From assembly GCA_023451855.1 (NCBI GenBank), contig JAEXXY010000466.1:1-26251 (forward strand): a DNA stretch of 26,251 nt. Reading direction: 5' to 3'. Positions 7,058 to 15,354 of the stretch are shown one piece after another; within the stretch, counting starts at the first letter, position 1; each line of letters starts with the position of its first letter. Below the pieces are notes generated by a model. That model saw only the letters and a list, made by a program, of their open reading frames with translations, searched no databases and was not told where the DNA came from. The stretch is from Actinomycetes bacterium (lineage in GTDB: Bacteria > Actinomycetota > Actinomycetes > Actinomycetales > Dermatophilaceae). Made by a program: the position numbers and the translations under genes.

Positions 7058-8084
7058 GCGGTCTGGTGAGGGTGCGGATGGAGCCGCGAACCTGCAGGGG
7101 CATCTCGACGAGGCGCTCGCCGGGCTCGGGGTGCTCGGCGAGGACGATCTGCATGGCCTGGCGGCCCATCTCCTCGTAGGGCAGGCGTGCCGTGGTGAGC
7201 GCGGGCCGCAGGTAGGACGCGATCTCGTCGTCGTCGAAGGATGCGATGGACACGTCGTCGGGAACACGAAGTCCCTTCTCCTGCAAGGCCTGCTGTGCAC
7301 CGAGGGCGACGCGGTCGTTGAGGCAGATGAGCCCGGTGACGGGTGCGCCCGACTCGAGCACCTCCATCGTGGCGTCGTAGCCGTGCCACGGCTCCCAGTA
7401 CTCGGCGTCGGCGACGGCGACCGGGGTGACGCCCGCCTCGCGCAGCGCGCGGTGGATGCCGGCGAAGCGTCGGGGGATCGTCACCGAGATGTGGGGGTCG
7501 CTGCAGGCCCGGGGCGCGTTGCCGATGATGCCGATGCCGGCGCCGTGACCGGCGTCGAGCAGCTGTCGGGCGACGGCGTACCCGGCCTCTTCCTCGGAGG
7601 GGAGCACCGCGGCCGGCACGGCCGGGTTGACGCAGTTGACGGTGACGGCGCGCATGTCGTCGGGCAGGTCGGGCAGGTCGAGCAGGCGCGCGGTCAGGGC
7701 GCCGAAGACGATGCCGTCCACGCGTCGGTCGACCATCGACTCGAGGGCCTTGGCCAGCTGCTTGGGGTGGTCGCCGGTCTCGGCGATGAGGACGCCGTGG
7801 TCGTGCTCGTCGCCGACGTCGAGCAGGCCGCGGATCATGGCCGAGGCGAACCGGGTGATCGTCACCTCGTCGGAGATGAAGCCGATGGTGCCGGTGCGGC
7901 CGAGGCGCAGCGAGCGGGCGGCGGGGTTGGGGCGGTACTTGAGCTCGCGGGCGGCGTCGTGGATGCGGGAGACGGCGTCGTCGGACAGGCGCGAGCCAGG
8001 GCGGTTGTTGAGCACGAGGCTCACCGCCGTCTTGGACAGGCCGGCCTTCGCGGCGACGTCGGCAAGCGTCGGTCGCTTGTTCAC
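7032..8084 (-). CDS. LacI-family transcriptional repressor of the adjacent sugar operon
   Basis: A 350-residue protein starting at GTG 8084, preceded by AAGAGGTG at a suitable distance. The N-terminal helix-turn-helix and hinge of LacI proteins are clear (RPTLADVAAKAGLSKTAVSLVLNN, then YRPNPAARSLRLGRTGTIGFI). A periplasmic-binding-protein-like effector domain fills the rest (VDGIVFGAL; GIGIIGNAPRACSDPHI; PVTGLICLNDRVALGAQQAL; VSIASFDDDEIASYLRPALTT). It probably binds the two operators at 8202-8220 and 8260-8277 and represses the divergent importer operon, releasing DNA when a sugar or breakdown product binds. The effector is unknown. The frame continues 121 residues upstream of the chosen start, but that extension has no family similarity and would run into the sugar-binding protein gene. 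Confidence 0.9.
   Translation of the reverse strand: MNKRPTLADVAAKAGLSKTAVSLVLNNRPGSRLSDDAVSRIHDAARELKYRPNPAARSLRLGRTGTIGFISDEVTITRFASAMIRGLLDVGDEHDHGVLIAETGDHPKQLAKALESMVDRRVDGIVFGALTARLLDLPDLPDDMRAVTVNCVNPAVPAAVLPSEEEAGYAVARQLLDAGHGAGIGIIGNAPRACSDPHISVTIPRRFAGIHRALREAGVTPVAVADAEYWEPWHGYDATMEVLESGAPVTGLICLNDRVALGAQQALQEKGLRVPDDVSIASFDDDEIASYLRPALTTARLPYEEMGRQAMQIVLAEHPEPGERLVEMPLQVRGSIRTLTRPPARLTRQA
7035..7052 (-). terminator. possible terminator stem at the end of the LacI-family gene
   Basis: This perfect palindrome gives a 7-base G/C-rich stem at the very end of the repressor gene. It overlaps the last coding triplets and no T-run follows, so the call is tentative. Confidence 0.3.
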
Positions 8085-8201
8085 CCACACCTCTTCGTCG
8101 AGAGCAGCCGTGGAGCGCGACGAGCACCCGACGGACGGCCCACCGTGGCGCCGCCGTGCCAGCGTACCCCACGCATCCGGAGGCGTCGTCCGCATATCTG
8201 C

Positions 8202-8220
8202 TGGTGAAAAGGTTTTAGCA
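8202..8220. promoter_or_regulatory. LacI-type operator O1
   Basis: TGGTGAAAAGGTTTTAGCA is near-identical to the second site in its right half (GGTTTTAGCA). It lies over a plausible repressor promoter on the minus strand (TTGCTA at 8216-8221, 17 bases, GATATG at 8193-8198), which suggests autoregulation. Confidence 0.65.
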
Positions 8221-8225
8221 ATCTC

Positions 8226-8255
8226 TTGCGCGACGCCCGAACCCTGCCCTACCGT
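8226..8255 (+). promoter_or_regulatory. candidate promoter of the sugar operon
   Basis: TTGCGC (8226-8231) and TACCGT (8250-8255) are spaced by 18 bases and resemble weak -35 and -10 elements. Transcription would start near 8262, inside operator O2. The assignment is inferred from spacing and context. Confidence 0.4.
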
Positions 8256-8259
8256 TTCG

Positions 8260-8277
8260 TGCTGAAAGGTTTTAGCA
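8260..8277. promoter_or_regulatory. LacI-type operator O2
   Basis: TGCTGAAAGGTTTTAGCA is an 18-base palindrome of the form TGCTRAAA-GG-TTTYAGCA, with one mismatched pair. It lies just after the candidate -10 of the sugar operon and 29 bases before the start codon, the usual place for a blocking LacI-family operator. Confidence 0.75.
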
Positions 8278-8306
8278 GCCAGCTGGCCTGACCACCGGAG
8301 GAACCA

Positions 8307-9605
8307 ATGACGCTCACCTCGACCCACCGCCGCCGCCTCGCCGTCGGCCTCCTCGCCGCAGCCCTCCCGCTGTCCCTCGCCGCCTGCTCCAAGGGCAGCA
8401 GCAGCGCCTCGGGCGGCGCCGGGGGAGAGCTGACGATGTGGACGCACAACGCCGGCAACAAGGCCGAGCTCGCCGCGATCCAGAAGATCGTCACCGACTA
8501 CAACGCGAGCCAGACCAAGTACAAGGTCAAGGTGCAGGCGTTCCCGCAGGACTCCTACAACCAGTCGGTCGTGGCCGCCGCGGCGAGCAAGAAGCTGCCG
8601 TGCATCCTCGACATCGACGGCCCGAACGTGCCGAACTGGGCCTGGGCCGGCTACCTCGCGCCGCTCGAGGGCCTCGACCCGACGCTGTCGAAGTTCCTGC
8701 CGAGCACCGTCGGCAAGTTCGAGAACAAGACGTACTCCTACGGCTACTACGACGTCGCGCTCGTCATGGTCACGCGCAAGTCGATCCTCGACGCCGCCGG
8801 CATCCGCATCCCGACCGTCGACGCCCCGTGGACGAAGGACGAGTTCGGGGCCGCGCTGAAGAAGCTCAAGGCGTCGGGCAAGTACCAGTACCCGCTCGAC
8901 CTCGCGACGAGCTTCACCGGCGAGTGGTGGCCGTACGCGTACTCGCCGATGCTGCAGAGCTTCGGCGGCGACCTCATCAACCGCACCGACTACAAGTCGG
9001 CCGAGGGTGCGCTCAACGGGCCCAAGGCCGTCGAGTGGGCGAAGTGGTTCCGCAGCCTCGTCACCGACGGGCTCGCGCCGCTGAAGTCGGGCGCCGACCC
9101 GGCCAAGGACTTCATCGCCGGCAAGTCCGCGATCCTCTACAACGGCACGTGGACCGCCGTCGACACCCGCAAGGCCTTCGGCAAGGACACGCTCTTCCTC
9201 CCGCCGCCGGACCTCGGCAACGGCCCGAAGATCGGTGGCGCGTCGTGGCAGTGGGGCGTCTCGACGAACTGCTCCGACCCGGCCGGCGCGCAGGACTACA
9301 TGAAGTTCGCCGCGCAGGACAAGTACGTGGCCGGCGTCGCCCGCGACACGAACAACATCCCGGCCACCGACGCCGCGGCCGAGCAGGTCGAGGGCTACGG
9401 CCAGGGCGGCGAGAACCAGGTGTTCCGCGAGTACTCGAAGAAGTTCGCCGTGCTGCGCCCCGTGACGCCCGGCTACCCGTTCATCGCCACGGAGTTCACG
9501 AAGACCGCGCAGGACATCCTCAACGGCGCCGACCCGAAGACCGCGCTCGACCAGGCGGTCAAGGACATCGACGCGAACCAGAAGTCCAACGGCTACTTCC
9601 AGTGA
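8307..9605 (+). CDS. ABC sugar transporter substrate-binding lipoprotein
   Basis: A 432-residue exported lipoprotein. The signal peptide has MTLTSTHRRRR-like basic residues, a hydrophobic core and lipobox LAAC, with acylated Cys27. A Ser/Gly linker follows. The mature domain (ELTMWTHNAGNKAELAAIQKIV) matches the start of family 1 extracellular solute-binding proteins of the UgpB/MalE type. A strong ribosome binding site, GGAGGAA, sits 5-6 bases before the ATG. It should capture an oligosaccharide outside the membrane and deliver it to the two permeases encoded next. Aromatic residues are frequent, as in sugar-binding clefts. The substrate cannot be assigned; the glycosidase at the end of the operon suggests a short oligosaccharide. 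First gene of the operon, under the LacI-type operators. Confidence 0.92.
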   Translation: MTLTSTHRRRLAVGLLAAALPLSLAACSKGSSSASGGAGGELTMWTHNAGNKAELAAIQKIVTDYNASQTKYKVKVQAFPQDSYNQSVVAAAASKKLPCILDIDGPNVPNWAWAGYLAPLEGLDPTLSKFLPSTVGKFENKTYSYGYYDVALVMVTRKSILDAAGIRIPTVDAPWTKDEFGAALKKLKASGKYQYPLDLATSFTGEWWPYAYSPMLQSFGGDLINRTDYKSAEGALNGPKAVEWAKWFRSLVTDGLAPLKSGADPAKDFIAGKSAILYNGTWTAVDTRKAFGKDTLFLPPPDLGNGPKIGGASWQWGVSTNCSDPAGAQDYMKFAAQDKYVAGVARDTNNIPATDAAAEQVEGYGQGGENQVFREYSKKFAVLRPVTPGYPFIATEFTKTAQDILNGADPKTALDQAVKDIDANQKSNGYFQ

Positions 9606-9611
9606 GCTGAC

Positions 9612-10652
9612 ATGTCGACCATCACCTCCACCCCGGGCGGTCCCACGCCCGACGCGTCAGGTTCGTCAGGCGGCGCGTCAGGCGGCGCGTCGGGCGGGAC
9701 GTCCCCGGCCGACGCGTCCGGCGGGCGTCGTGCCGCGAAGCGGGCTCACGCGTCCGTCGGAAAAGACCAGCACATCAAGGGAAGCCGCTCGTCGATGACA
9801 GTGGCGCTGCTCATGCTGCTGCCGGCCGCGATCCTGCTGATCACGTTCCTGCTCATCCCGATCGGGCTGACGTTCGGGCTCGCGTTCACCAACGCGCGGC
9901 TCATCTCGCCGCGGCCGGCCGAGTTCATCGGCGTCGACAACTTCGTGCGGCTCTTCTCCGACGACACCTTCTGGGCCTCGCTGCGCAACACGATCGTTTT
10001 CGCGATCGTCATCGTGCCGGTGCAGTCGGCGTGCGCGCTCGGGCTGGCGCTGCTCGTCAACGTCAAGATGCGCGGCACGAACTTCTTCCGCACCGTGTAC
10101 TTCCTGCCGGTCGTCACCTCGATGGTCGTCGTGTCGATGCTGTGGCTGTTCATGTACCAGCCGAACGGGCTCATCAACCAGGTGCTGCTGAAGTTCGGGA
10201 TCGTCGGGCCGGACTGGCTCGGCGACCCGAGGACGGCGCTGCTCGCGATCATCCTCATGTCGGCGTGGCAGGCGATGGGCTTCCACATGGTCATCTGGCT
10301 CGCCGGCCTGCAGACGATCCCGGGCGAGCTGTACGAGGCGGCCGAGCTCGACGGCGCGGGGCGGTGGGACAAGTTCCGCTACGTCACGTGGCCGGGGCTG
10401 CGCAACACCCGCACGTTCATCCTCATCACCATCACCATCGCGGCGTTCGCCCTGTTCACGCAGGTCAACATCATGACCCAGGGCGGGCCGCTCGACTCGA
10501 CGTCGACGGTCGTGCTCATGGCCGTGCGCACCGGGTTCCAGCAGCAGCAGACGGGATACGCGTCGGCGATCTCGCTCGTGTTCTTCGTCCTCGTGCTGCT
10601 CGTGACCCTCGTCCAGCGGTTCCTCACCCGTGACAAGGAGGCCACGCGATGA
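9612..10652 (+). CDS. ABC sugar transporter permease, MalF/UgpA type
   Basis: A 346-residue inner-membrane protein starting 6 bases after the binding-protein stop. The first ~65 residues are unusually long and disordered, with Ser/Gly/Ala repeats (GGASGGASGGT) before the first membrane span (VALLMLLPAAILLITFLLIPIG begins it). Further spans follow, and the EAA loop is clear: EAAELDGAGRWDKFRYVTWPGL, the site that docks the ATPase. It forms a heterodimer with the next permease. No ATPase gene is present, so a shared MsiK-like ATPase encoded elsewhere is presumed, as is common in actinomycetes. It overlaps the next gene by four bases (ATGA). Confidence 0.92.
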   Translation: MSTITSTPGGPTPDASGSSGGASGGASGGTSPADASGGRRAAKRAHASVGKDQHIKGSRSSMTVALLMLLPAAILLITFLLIPIGLTFGLAFTNARLISPRPAEFIGVDNFVRLFSDDTFWASLRNTIVFAIVIVPVQSACALGLALLVNVKMRGTNFFRTVYFLPVVTSMVVVSMLWLFMYQPNGLINQVLLKFGIVGPDWLGDPRTALLAIILMSAWQAMGFHMVIWLAGLQTIPGELYEAAELDGAGRWDKFRYVTWPGLRNTRTFILITITIAAFALFTQVNIMTQGGPLDSTSTVVLMAVRTGFQQQQTGYASAISLVFFVLVLLVTLVQRFLTRDKEATR

Positions 10653-11602
10653 CCGCAACCACCGCACCCACGGGTGCCACCGCACCCTCGGGTGCCCACG
10701 CGTCCGGCAAGCGGCGCGGTTCGGCGACCCGGCCCGACGCTCGAGGGGGCCGGACGCGTGTGGCGCTCGGCGTGCTCCTGCGGGTCGCGCTGTGCCTCGT
10801 GTTCGGGCTGCCGCTGCTGTTCATGGTCGTGTCGAGCTTCAAGCCCGACCTGCAGATCTTCGGCGACCTCGGCGGGATCAAGGCGTTCCTGCCCGTCGGT
10901 GACCTGTCGCTCGACAACTACACGGGCGTGTTCGGACGCGTGCCGTTCGCGACCTTCATGACGAACTCCGTCGTCATCTCGGTCGTCACCGTGGTGGGCG
11001 GGGTGGTCGTCAACTCGATGGCGGCCTTCGCGCTGTCGCGAATCACCTTCAAAGGCAGCGGATGGGTGCTCGGGGTCATCCTCGCGACGCTCATCGTGCC
11101 GTTCGAGACGCTGGCGCTGCCGCTGCTGTGGTGGTCGAACAAGCTGCCGTTCCTCGGGCCCGACGGGATCAGCGAGGGCTGGCTCGACACGTACCAGGTG
11201 CAGATCGTGCCGTTCGTGGCGAACGCGTTCTCGATCTTCCTCTTCTACCAGTTCTTCGACAGCATCCCGAAGGAGCTCGACGAGGCGGCGCGCGTGGACG
11301 GGGCGGGGTGGTTCCGCATCTACCGCAGCATCGTCATGCCGCTGTCGGGGCCGGCCGTGGCGACGGTCGCGATCCTCACCTTCCTGCCTACGTGGAACCA
11401 GTACCTGTGGCCGCTCATGGCGGTGCAGTCGGAGGAGCTGCGGCCGGTCATGGTGGGCATCGACTACTTCAAGCAGCTCAACGTGTCGTGGGGGCAGATC
11501 ATGGCCTACGCGACGATGATCACCGCGCCGGTGCTCGTCCTGTTCGTGGCCTTCCAGCGGGCCTTCATCAACTCCATCGCCAGCTCCGGCGTGAAAGGCT
11601 GA
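10649..11602 (+). CDS. ABC sugar transporter permease, MalG/UgpE type
   Basis: A 317-residue inner-membrane protein whose ATG overlaps the preceding stop (ATGA at 10649-10652), so translation is probably coupled. After a ~35-residue Thr/Ala/Gly/Arg-rich tail come the membrane spans (VALGVLLRVALCLVFGLPLLF first) and the periplasmic FKPDLQIFGDLGG loop. The EAA motif is EAARVDGAGWFRIYRSIVMP, expected to contact the ATPase. The protein ends in the usual short NSIASSGVKG tail of this family. Together with the MalF-type subunit it forms the import channel. Confidence 0.92.
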   Translation: MTATTAPTGATAPSGAHASGKRRGSATRPDARGGRTRVALGVLLRVALCLVFGLPLLFMVVSSFKPDLQIFGDLGGIKAFLPVGDLSLDNYTGVFGRVPFATFMTNSVVISVVTVVGGVVVNSMAAFALSRITFKGSGWVLGVILATLIVPFETLALPLLWWSNKLPFLGPDGISEGWLDTYQVQIVPFVANAFSIFLFYQFFDSIPKELDEAARVDGAGWFRIYRSIVMPLSGPAVATVAILTFLPTWNQYLWPLMAVQSEELRPVMVGIDYFKQLNVSWGQIMAYATMITAPVLVLFVAFQRAFINSIASSGVKG

Positions 11603-11605
11603 ATC

Positions 11606-12664
11606 GTGTTCCGTCTGCCCGAGGCCTGGGTGTGGGACTTCTGGACCGTCGACGACGGCGAGCAGTACCACCTGTTCTTCCTCTACGCATCGCGTGCGCT
11701 CAAGGATCCGCACGCGCGGCACTACCGGGCGTCGATCGGGCACGCGGTGTCGCACGACCTGGTGAAGTGGGAGCGGGTGGTGGACGCGCTCGTGCGCTCG
11801 GACGCGCCGGCGTTCGACGACCTCGCGACGTGGACCGGGTCGGTGGTGCGGCACCCGGACGGGCGGTGGTTCATGTTCTACACGGGGGCGTCGCTGAACT
11901 CGTTCGGGGCGAACGTGCAGTCGATCGGGTATGCGACGTCTTCTGACCTGATGGTCTGGGACAAGGCGCCGGGGCCGGTGCTTCAGGCTGACGGGGAGAT
12001 CTACGAGAAGTGGGCGCCGGCGCCCGAGGGGAACTGGCACGACGAGGCGTTCCGCGACCCGTGGGTGTTCGCCGATCCTGACGGGGACGGGTGGCACATG
12101 CTCATCACGGCACGGTCTGCTGAGGGGCCTTCTGCCGATCCTTCGGACCGGGTGGACCGCGGGGTGGTGGGGCACGCGTGGTCGGCCGACCTGGAGAACT
12201 GGGAGCTGCGGCCGCCACTATCGTCGCCGGGTACCGGCTTCGGGCAGCTCGAGGTGCTCCAGCCGTTCGCCGTGGACGGTCGCCAGGTGCTGCTGTTCAA
12301 CTGCATGGCGGGGGATGCCTCGGACCGGCTCAAGGCGACGGGGACCGAGGGCGGGGTGTGGATCGCGTCGGCGGAGTCGCCCCTCGGCCCGTACGACATC
12401 GCCGGCGCCCGACGCATCGACGACCCGACGCTGTACGTCGGCAAGTTCATCACCGACCGCGAGACCGGCGAGACCAAGTTCATGGCCTTCCGCAACGAAA
12501 CCGGCGGACAGTTCATCGGCGAGATCACCGACCCGCAGGTCGTCTCCCCAGTTTCACCCCATTCGGCGTCGGCGCATCCAGTGGCGGGCCCTCACGGATT
12601 TCCGTGGCTTTCAAAGTCCGGGGAGACCTCAATGAGCACTTCGGGGTCATTTCCCCAAAAGTAG
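11606..12664 (+). CDS. GH32/GH43-superfamily glycosidase with 3' end replaced by island DNA
   Basis: A 352-codon frame from GTG 11606, with AAAGG 7 bases upstream. The sequence fits the five-bladed beta-propeller GH32/GH43/GH68 group. An N-terminal Asp lies in VWDFWTVDDG. The RDP motif lies in AFRDPWVFADPDGDG, and a Glu in FGQLEVLQPF could be the acid catalyst. The substrate is perhaps a beta-fructoside or similar oligosaccharide brought in by the preceding transporter. Family-like sequence runs to GQFIGEITDP (about base 12535). The final ~40 residues, rich in Ser, Pro and His, look random and run antiparallel over the 3' end of the type III restriction gene. The natural C-terminus (probably only a few to ~20 residues) seems to have been lost when the island joined here. 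The enzyme may still be active because the catalytic residues are intact. Confidence 0.75.
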   Translation: MFRLPEAWVWDFWTVDDGEQYHLFFLYASRALKDPHARHYRASIGHAVSHDLVKWERVVDALVRSDAPAFDDLATWTGSVVRHPDGRWFMFYTGASLNSFGANVQSIGYATSSDLMVWDKAPGPVLQADGEIYEKWAPAPEGNWHDEAFRDPWVFADPDGDGWHMLITARSAEGPSADPSDRVDRGVVGHAWSADLENWELRPPLSSPGTGFGQLEVLQPFAVDGRQVLLFNCMAGDASDRLKATGTEGGVWIASAESPLGPYDIAGARRIDDPTLYVGKFITDRETGETKFMAFRNETGGQFIGEITDPQVVSPVSPHSASAHPVAGPHGFPWLSKSGETSMSTSGSFPQK

Positions 12665-15354
12665 TCGACCTTGATCCTCTCAAAGTGGGCCGTGCCGAAC
12701 TTGATCTTCCACCCTTCTGACTCCCACTGGAGTTCTTCGAGCTTGTCAGTGCCCTTTGTCTCCCGGACGAGGTAGAGGTGACTGCCCTCTGGGTGTTCGC
12801 GCACGATGGCCCAGTCTGGGTTGTAGCCATGAAGCGGGGTGTCAATCTTGAACCAGTGCGGCAGCTTGATGAACAACGGCACGTCGGGCCGATCCTCAAG
12901 GAACTGCGCGAAGGACTTCTCGATACCCGAGTCGCACACGATCTTGTCGGTGATGCTCTTTGTGACGTCCAAGACCATCGAGGCGGGGGCGATCGTCTCT
13001 GCCTGGTGCCAGTCCTTGAACAGTTCGGCCCGCCAGGACTCGCCTGTGGGTTTGTAGACGATGCCTTCGGTCTCTTGTGCGTACAGGGCCTCCTTCATCG
13101 CGCGTTCGACTTGGTCCATGAAGACAGATGGGTTGAGCTTCACCTGGTCCAGGTTCTCAATCTCGGAGAGGATGCGAACGATGGTCGCGCGAGTGAGCGG
13201 AACTCGCCGCGTGAGTTCGCCGACCACATCGGGCAGTTTTCGGGCTCCGTCGACGACGACGTTCCCTCGGTCATGCGCGTCGCCTGATGCGATGCCCTGA
13301 GTGCTGAGGGCGACAACATTTTTCGAGACGCGGAACTTGACGGGCTCGATGGCGGGCATAGCGTTGATGCGGCGCACCGCACCGCGGACGACATCGTCTG
13401 TCGAGAACGCCAACTCGTAGGTAGTCTTCTTCGAGATCTTGTCCCACAGTTCGATGAACTGCGGGTCGAGCAGCACCTTCTCCTTGAGCTTAAGCTTGAT
13501 CTTGTCCTTCTTCAGGTCCACGATCCGGCCGGTGAACTTGATGCCGGTCTCGTCTTCGATCTCCTTCTGGAGGTCGCCGGCGAACTTCGAGAAGTCCTCG
13601 TGAGCGATGACGGTCACCACGTTGATGTCATCGTTGCGGCAACGCTCGCCGTTGACCATAACGGGCAGGCGCAAACCTCGACCGATCTGCTGACGCTTGC
13701 GCATCTCTGAGCGGCCGTGCTGGAGGTTGCAGACGGTGAAGACGTTGGGGTTGTCCCAGCCCTCGGCGAGCGCCGCGTAGCTGAAGATGAATCGCAGCGG
13801 CTCCTCGAAGCTAAGCAGCCGTTCCTTGTTCTGCATGATGCGCTGCAGGGCTGACTCCACCTCTGCGCTCTCCAGACCTCGCTTGGTCACATCCTTCGGG
13901 ACGCCCTTGTTGGAGGCTGCGAAGTAGCCGTCGTGGACGACATCGATGTCGGGCATGTCGAGCGAACGGAATCTGGCATCGGACCGCACGATCTCGTATT
14001 CCTGCTCGAACCACCGGCGGAGCTTTCCGTCGGCAGGGTGATAGTTCGCTACCGAGTCGATGAAGAACAAGGTGAGCGGCTTTAATGCGGTAGTGATGAG
14101 GCCACGCCGCAGCTGGAGCTTGAGTTGGAGTTCCTTCTCGAAGTGACTCTCAATCGCCTGGCGGAGCATCAGTCGTTGATGCTGCTCCTCCTCGGAAGTG
14201 GTTCCGACACCTTCATGGACGAGAGTGCGGTTCCCGAACTCGACATAACCTCGCTCGCCGTCCTGGCCAGCGTGGATGTCCTCGACCGACCAACCTTGAT
14301 AGGCGCCGCGCTGACCGCTCTCGTCGAACAGGTCCATGTCCTTGCGCAAGGTGATCCGAGTTAGCTTCGTCTTGTCCGCGGTGGTCTTGAAGATCTTGGC
14401 GGTCGCGGTCACACCGTCCGGCGTCGCGTTGATCTTCGAGACCTCTACATATGCGCCGTTTAGGTCCTCGTCCTTGGTCACTGACAGAACACCGATGCGC
14501 TTGACCAGTCGCAGGTCGTACGCGTCGACCGGCGTGAGGCGGTAGACGAGGTGCTTCAAGTCTTTGTGAGTGGCGGAGTAACGAAGCCGAGCTAAAGGGT
14601 TGAGTTGCTCAATGGCTTCCTTGCTGCCGGCGGACTCCATGTTCTGCGGCTCGTCCATGATGACGACCGGGCGCGCGGCACCAATCAGTTCGTGAGGCGC
14701 ATACCCACCGTTGAACTCGGGGTCCTTGCGCCGGAAGATGTTGCCCTCTGTGCGAAACGCCTCCAGGTTGATGACCATGATCTTCAGGCTGGCATCACGG
14801 ACGAAGTCGCTGGCCATCTGTCGCTTAGCTGAGTCCCACACCATGAACTCGTATTGCGAGTCTGGGTACAGCTCCTTGAAGTGCGGTTTGAGCATCGCGA
14901 GGCTTGACTTAACACCCTCTCGAATGGCCTTACCGGGCACCACGATGACGAACTTAGAGAAGCCGTACCTCTTGTGCATCTCCAGGCAGGTTCGGAGGTA
15001 GACGTAGGTCTTGCCGGTTCCGGTTTCCATTTCGACGCTGAGGTCCGGCACGGTTTCACCGTCCGTCCAGTTCTGGCGCAAGCCCTTGGGGATCGCGGGA
15101 ACCTCGCCCCCGTCCTCCGTGGGTGCCGGCTTGTCTTGGACCGCGCGGAGATTCCTGCGCAACTGCTCGGACGACAGCACGAGCTGATTCCCGATGACCA
15201 TCCGGTCCAGCGCGTCGAGTGTCCCGTCATCGAGGACGAGATCTGCTACCTCGGAGCGACCTTGCTCCTCGTTGCCGTTGAAGACTTCGAGAACGGCCTC
15301 AATCGCATCCAACTGGTACTGCTGGCCGCCGTCGAACTTGATCTCGACCGGCAT
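12592..15354 (-). CDS. res: type III restriction-modification enzyme, Res subunit
   Basis: A 920-residue ATP-dependent endonuclease subunit. Superfamily 2 helicase motifs are in order: Walker A METGTGKT (109-116), DEPQ box (234-237), YSAT (259-262), motif V region AEGWDNPNV (~530-538) and motif VI QQIGRGLRLP (555-564). The C-terminal PD-(D/E)XK nuclease has Glu812 (GIEKSF), Asp847 (NPDWA) and ETK at 865-867. All catalytic residues are present and the length is normal for Res. The start ATG shares one base with the mod stop (TGATG), giving translational coupling; the TTG just upstream is a less likely start. Res works only in complex with Mod, translocating or diffusing from unmodified asymmetric sites and cutting some 25 bases away. 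Its 3' end overlaps the truncated glycosidase frame on the other strand. Confidence 0.93.
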   Translation of the reverse strand: MPVEIKFDGGQQYQLDAIEAVLEVFNGNEEQGRSEVADLVLDDGTLDALDRMVIGNQLVLSSEQLRRNLRAVQDKPAPTEDGGEVPAIPKGLRQNWTDGETVPDLSVEMETGTGKTYVYLRTCLEMHKRYGFSKFVIVVPGKAIREGVKSSLAMLKPHFKELYPDSQYEFMVWDSAKRQMASDFVRDASLKIMVINLEAFRTEGNIFRRKDPEFNGGYAPHELIGAARPVVIMDEPQNMESAGSKEAIEQLNPLARLRYSATHKDLKHLVYRLTPVDAYDLRLVKRIGVLSVTKDEDLNGAYVEVSKINATPDGVTATAKIFKTTADKTKLTRITLRKDMDLFDESGQRGAYQGWSVEDIHAGQDGERGYVEFGNRTLVHEGVGTTSEEEQHQRLMLRQAIESHFEKELQLKLQLRRGLITTALKPLTLFFIDSVANYHPADGKLRRWFEQEYEIVRSDARFRSLDMPDIDVVHDGYFAASNKGVPKDVTKRGLESAEVESALQRIMQNKERLLSFEEPLRFIFSYAALAEGWDNPNVFTVCNLQHGRSEMRKRQQIGRGLRLPVMVNGERCRNDDINVVTVIAHEDFSKFAGDLQKEIEDETGIKFTGRIVDLKKDKIKLKLKEKVLLDPQFIELWDKISKKTTYELAFSTDDVVRGAVRRINAMPAIEPVKFRVSKNVVALSTQGIASGDAHDRGNVVVDGARKLPDVVGELTRRVPLTRATIVRILSEIENLDQVKLNPSVFMDQVERAMKEALYAQETEGIVYKPTGESWRAELFKDWHQAETIAPASMVLDVTKSITDKIVCDSGIEKSFAQFLEDRPDVPLFIKLPHWFKIDTPLHGYNPDWAIVREHPEGSHLYLVRETKGTDKLEELQWESEGWKIKFGTAHFERIKVDYFWGNDPEVLIEVSPDFESHGNP
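12593..12606 (-). terminator. weak stem-loop at the res stop codon
   Basis: CACGGA and TCCGTG are separated by two bases and overlap the res stop codon (12592-12594). This could be a modest terminator or a trace of the island junction. There is no T-tract. Confidence 0.25.

Noticed and set aside
12593..12606. Palindrome at the res stop as an attachment site core
   Set aside because: I looked for a matching copy near 24580-25050 and found only short similar words such as GACGGATCC, which is not convincing.
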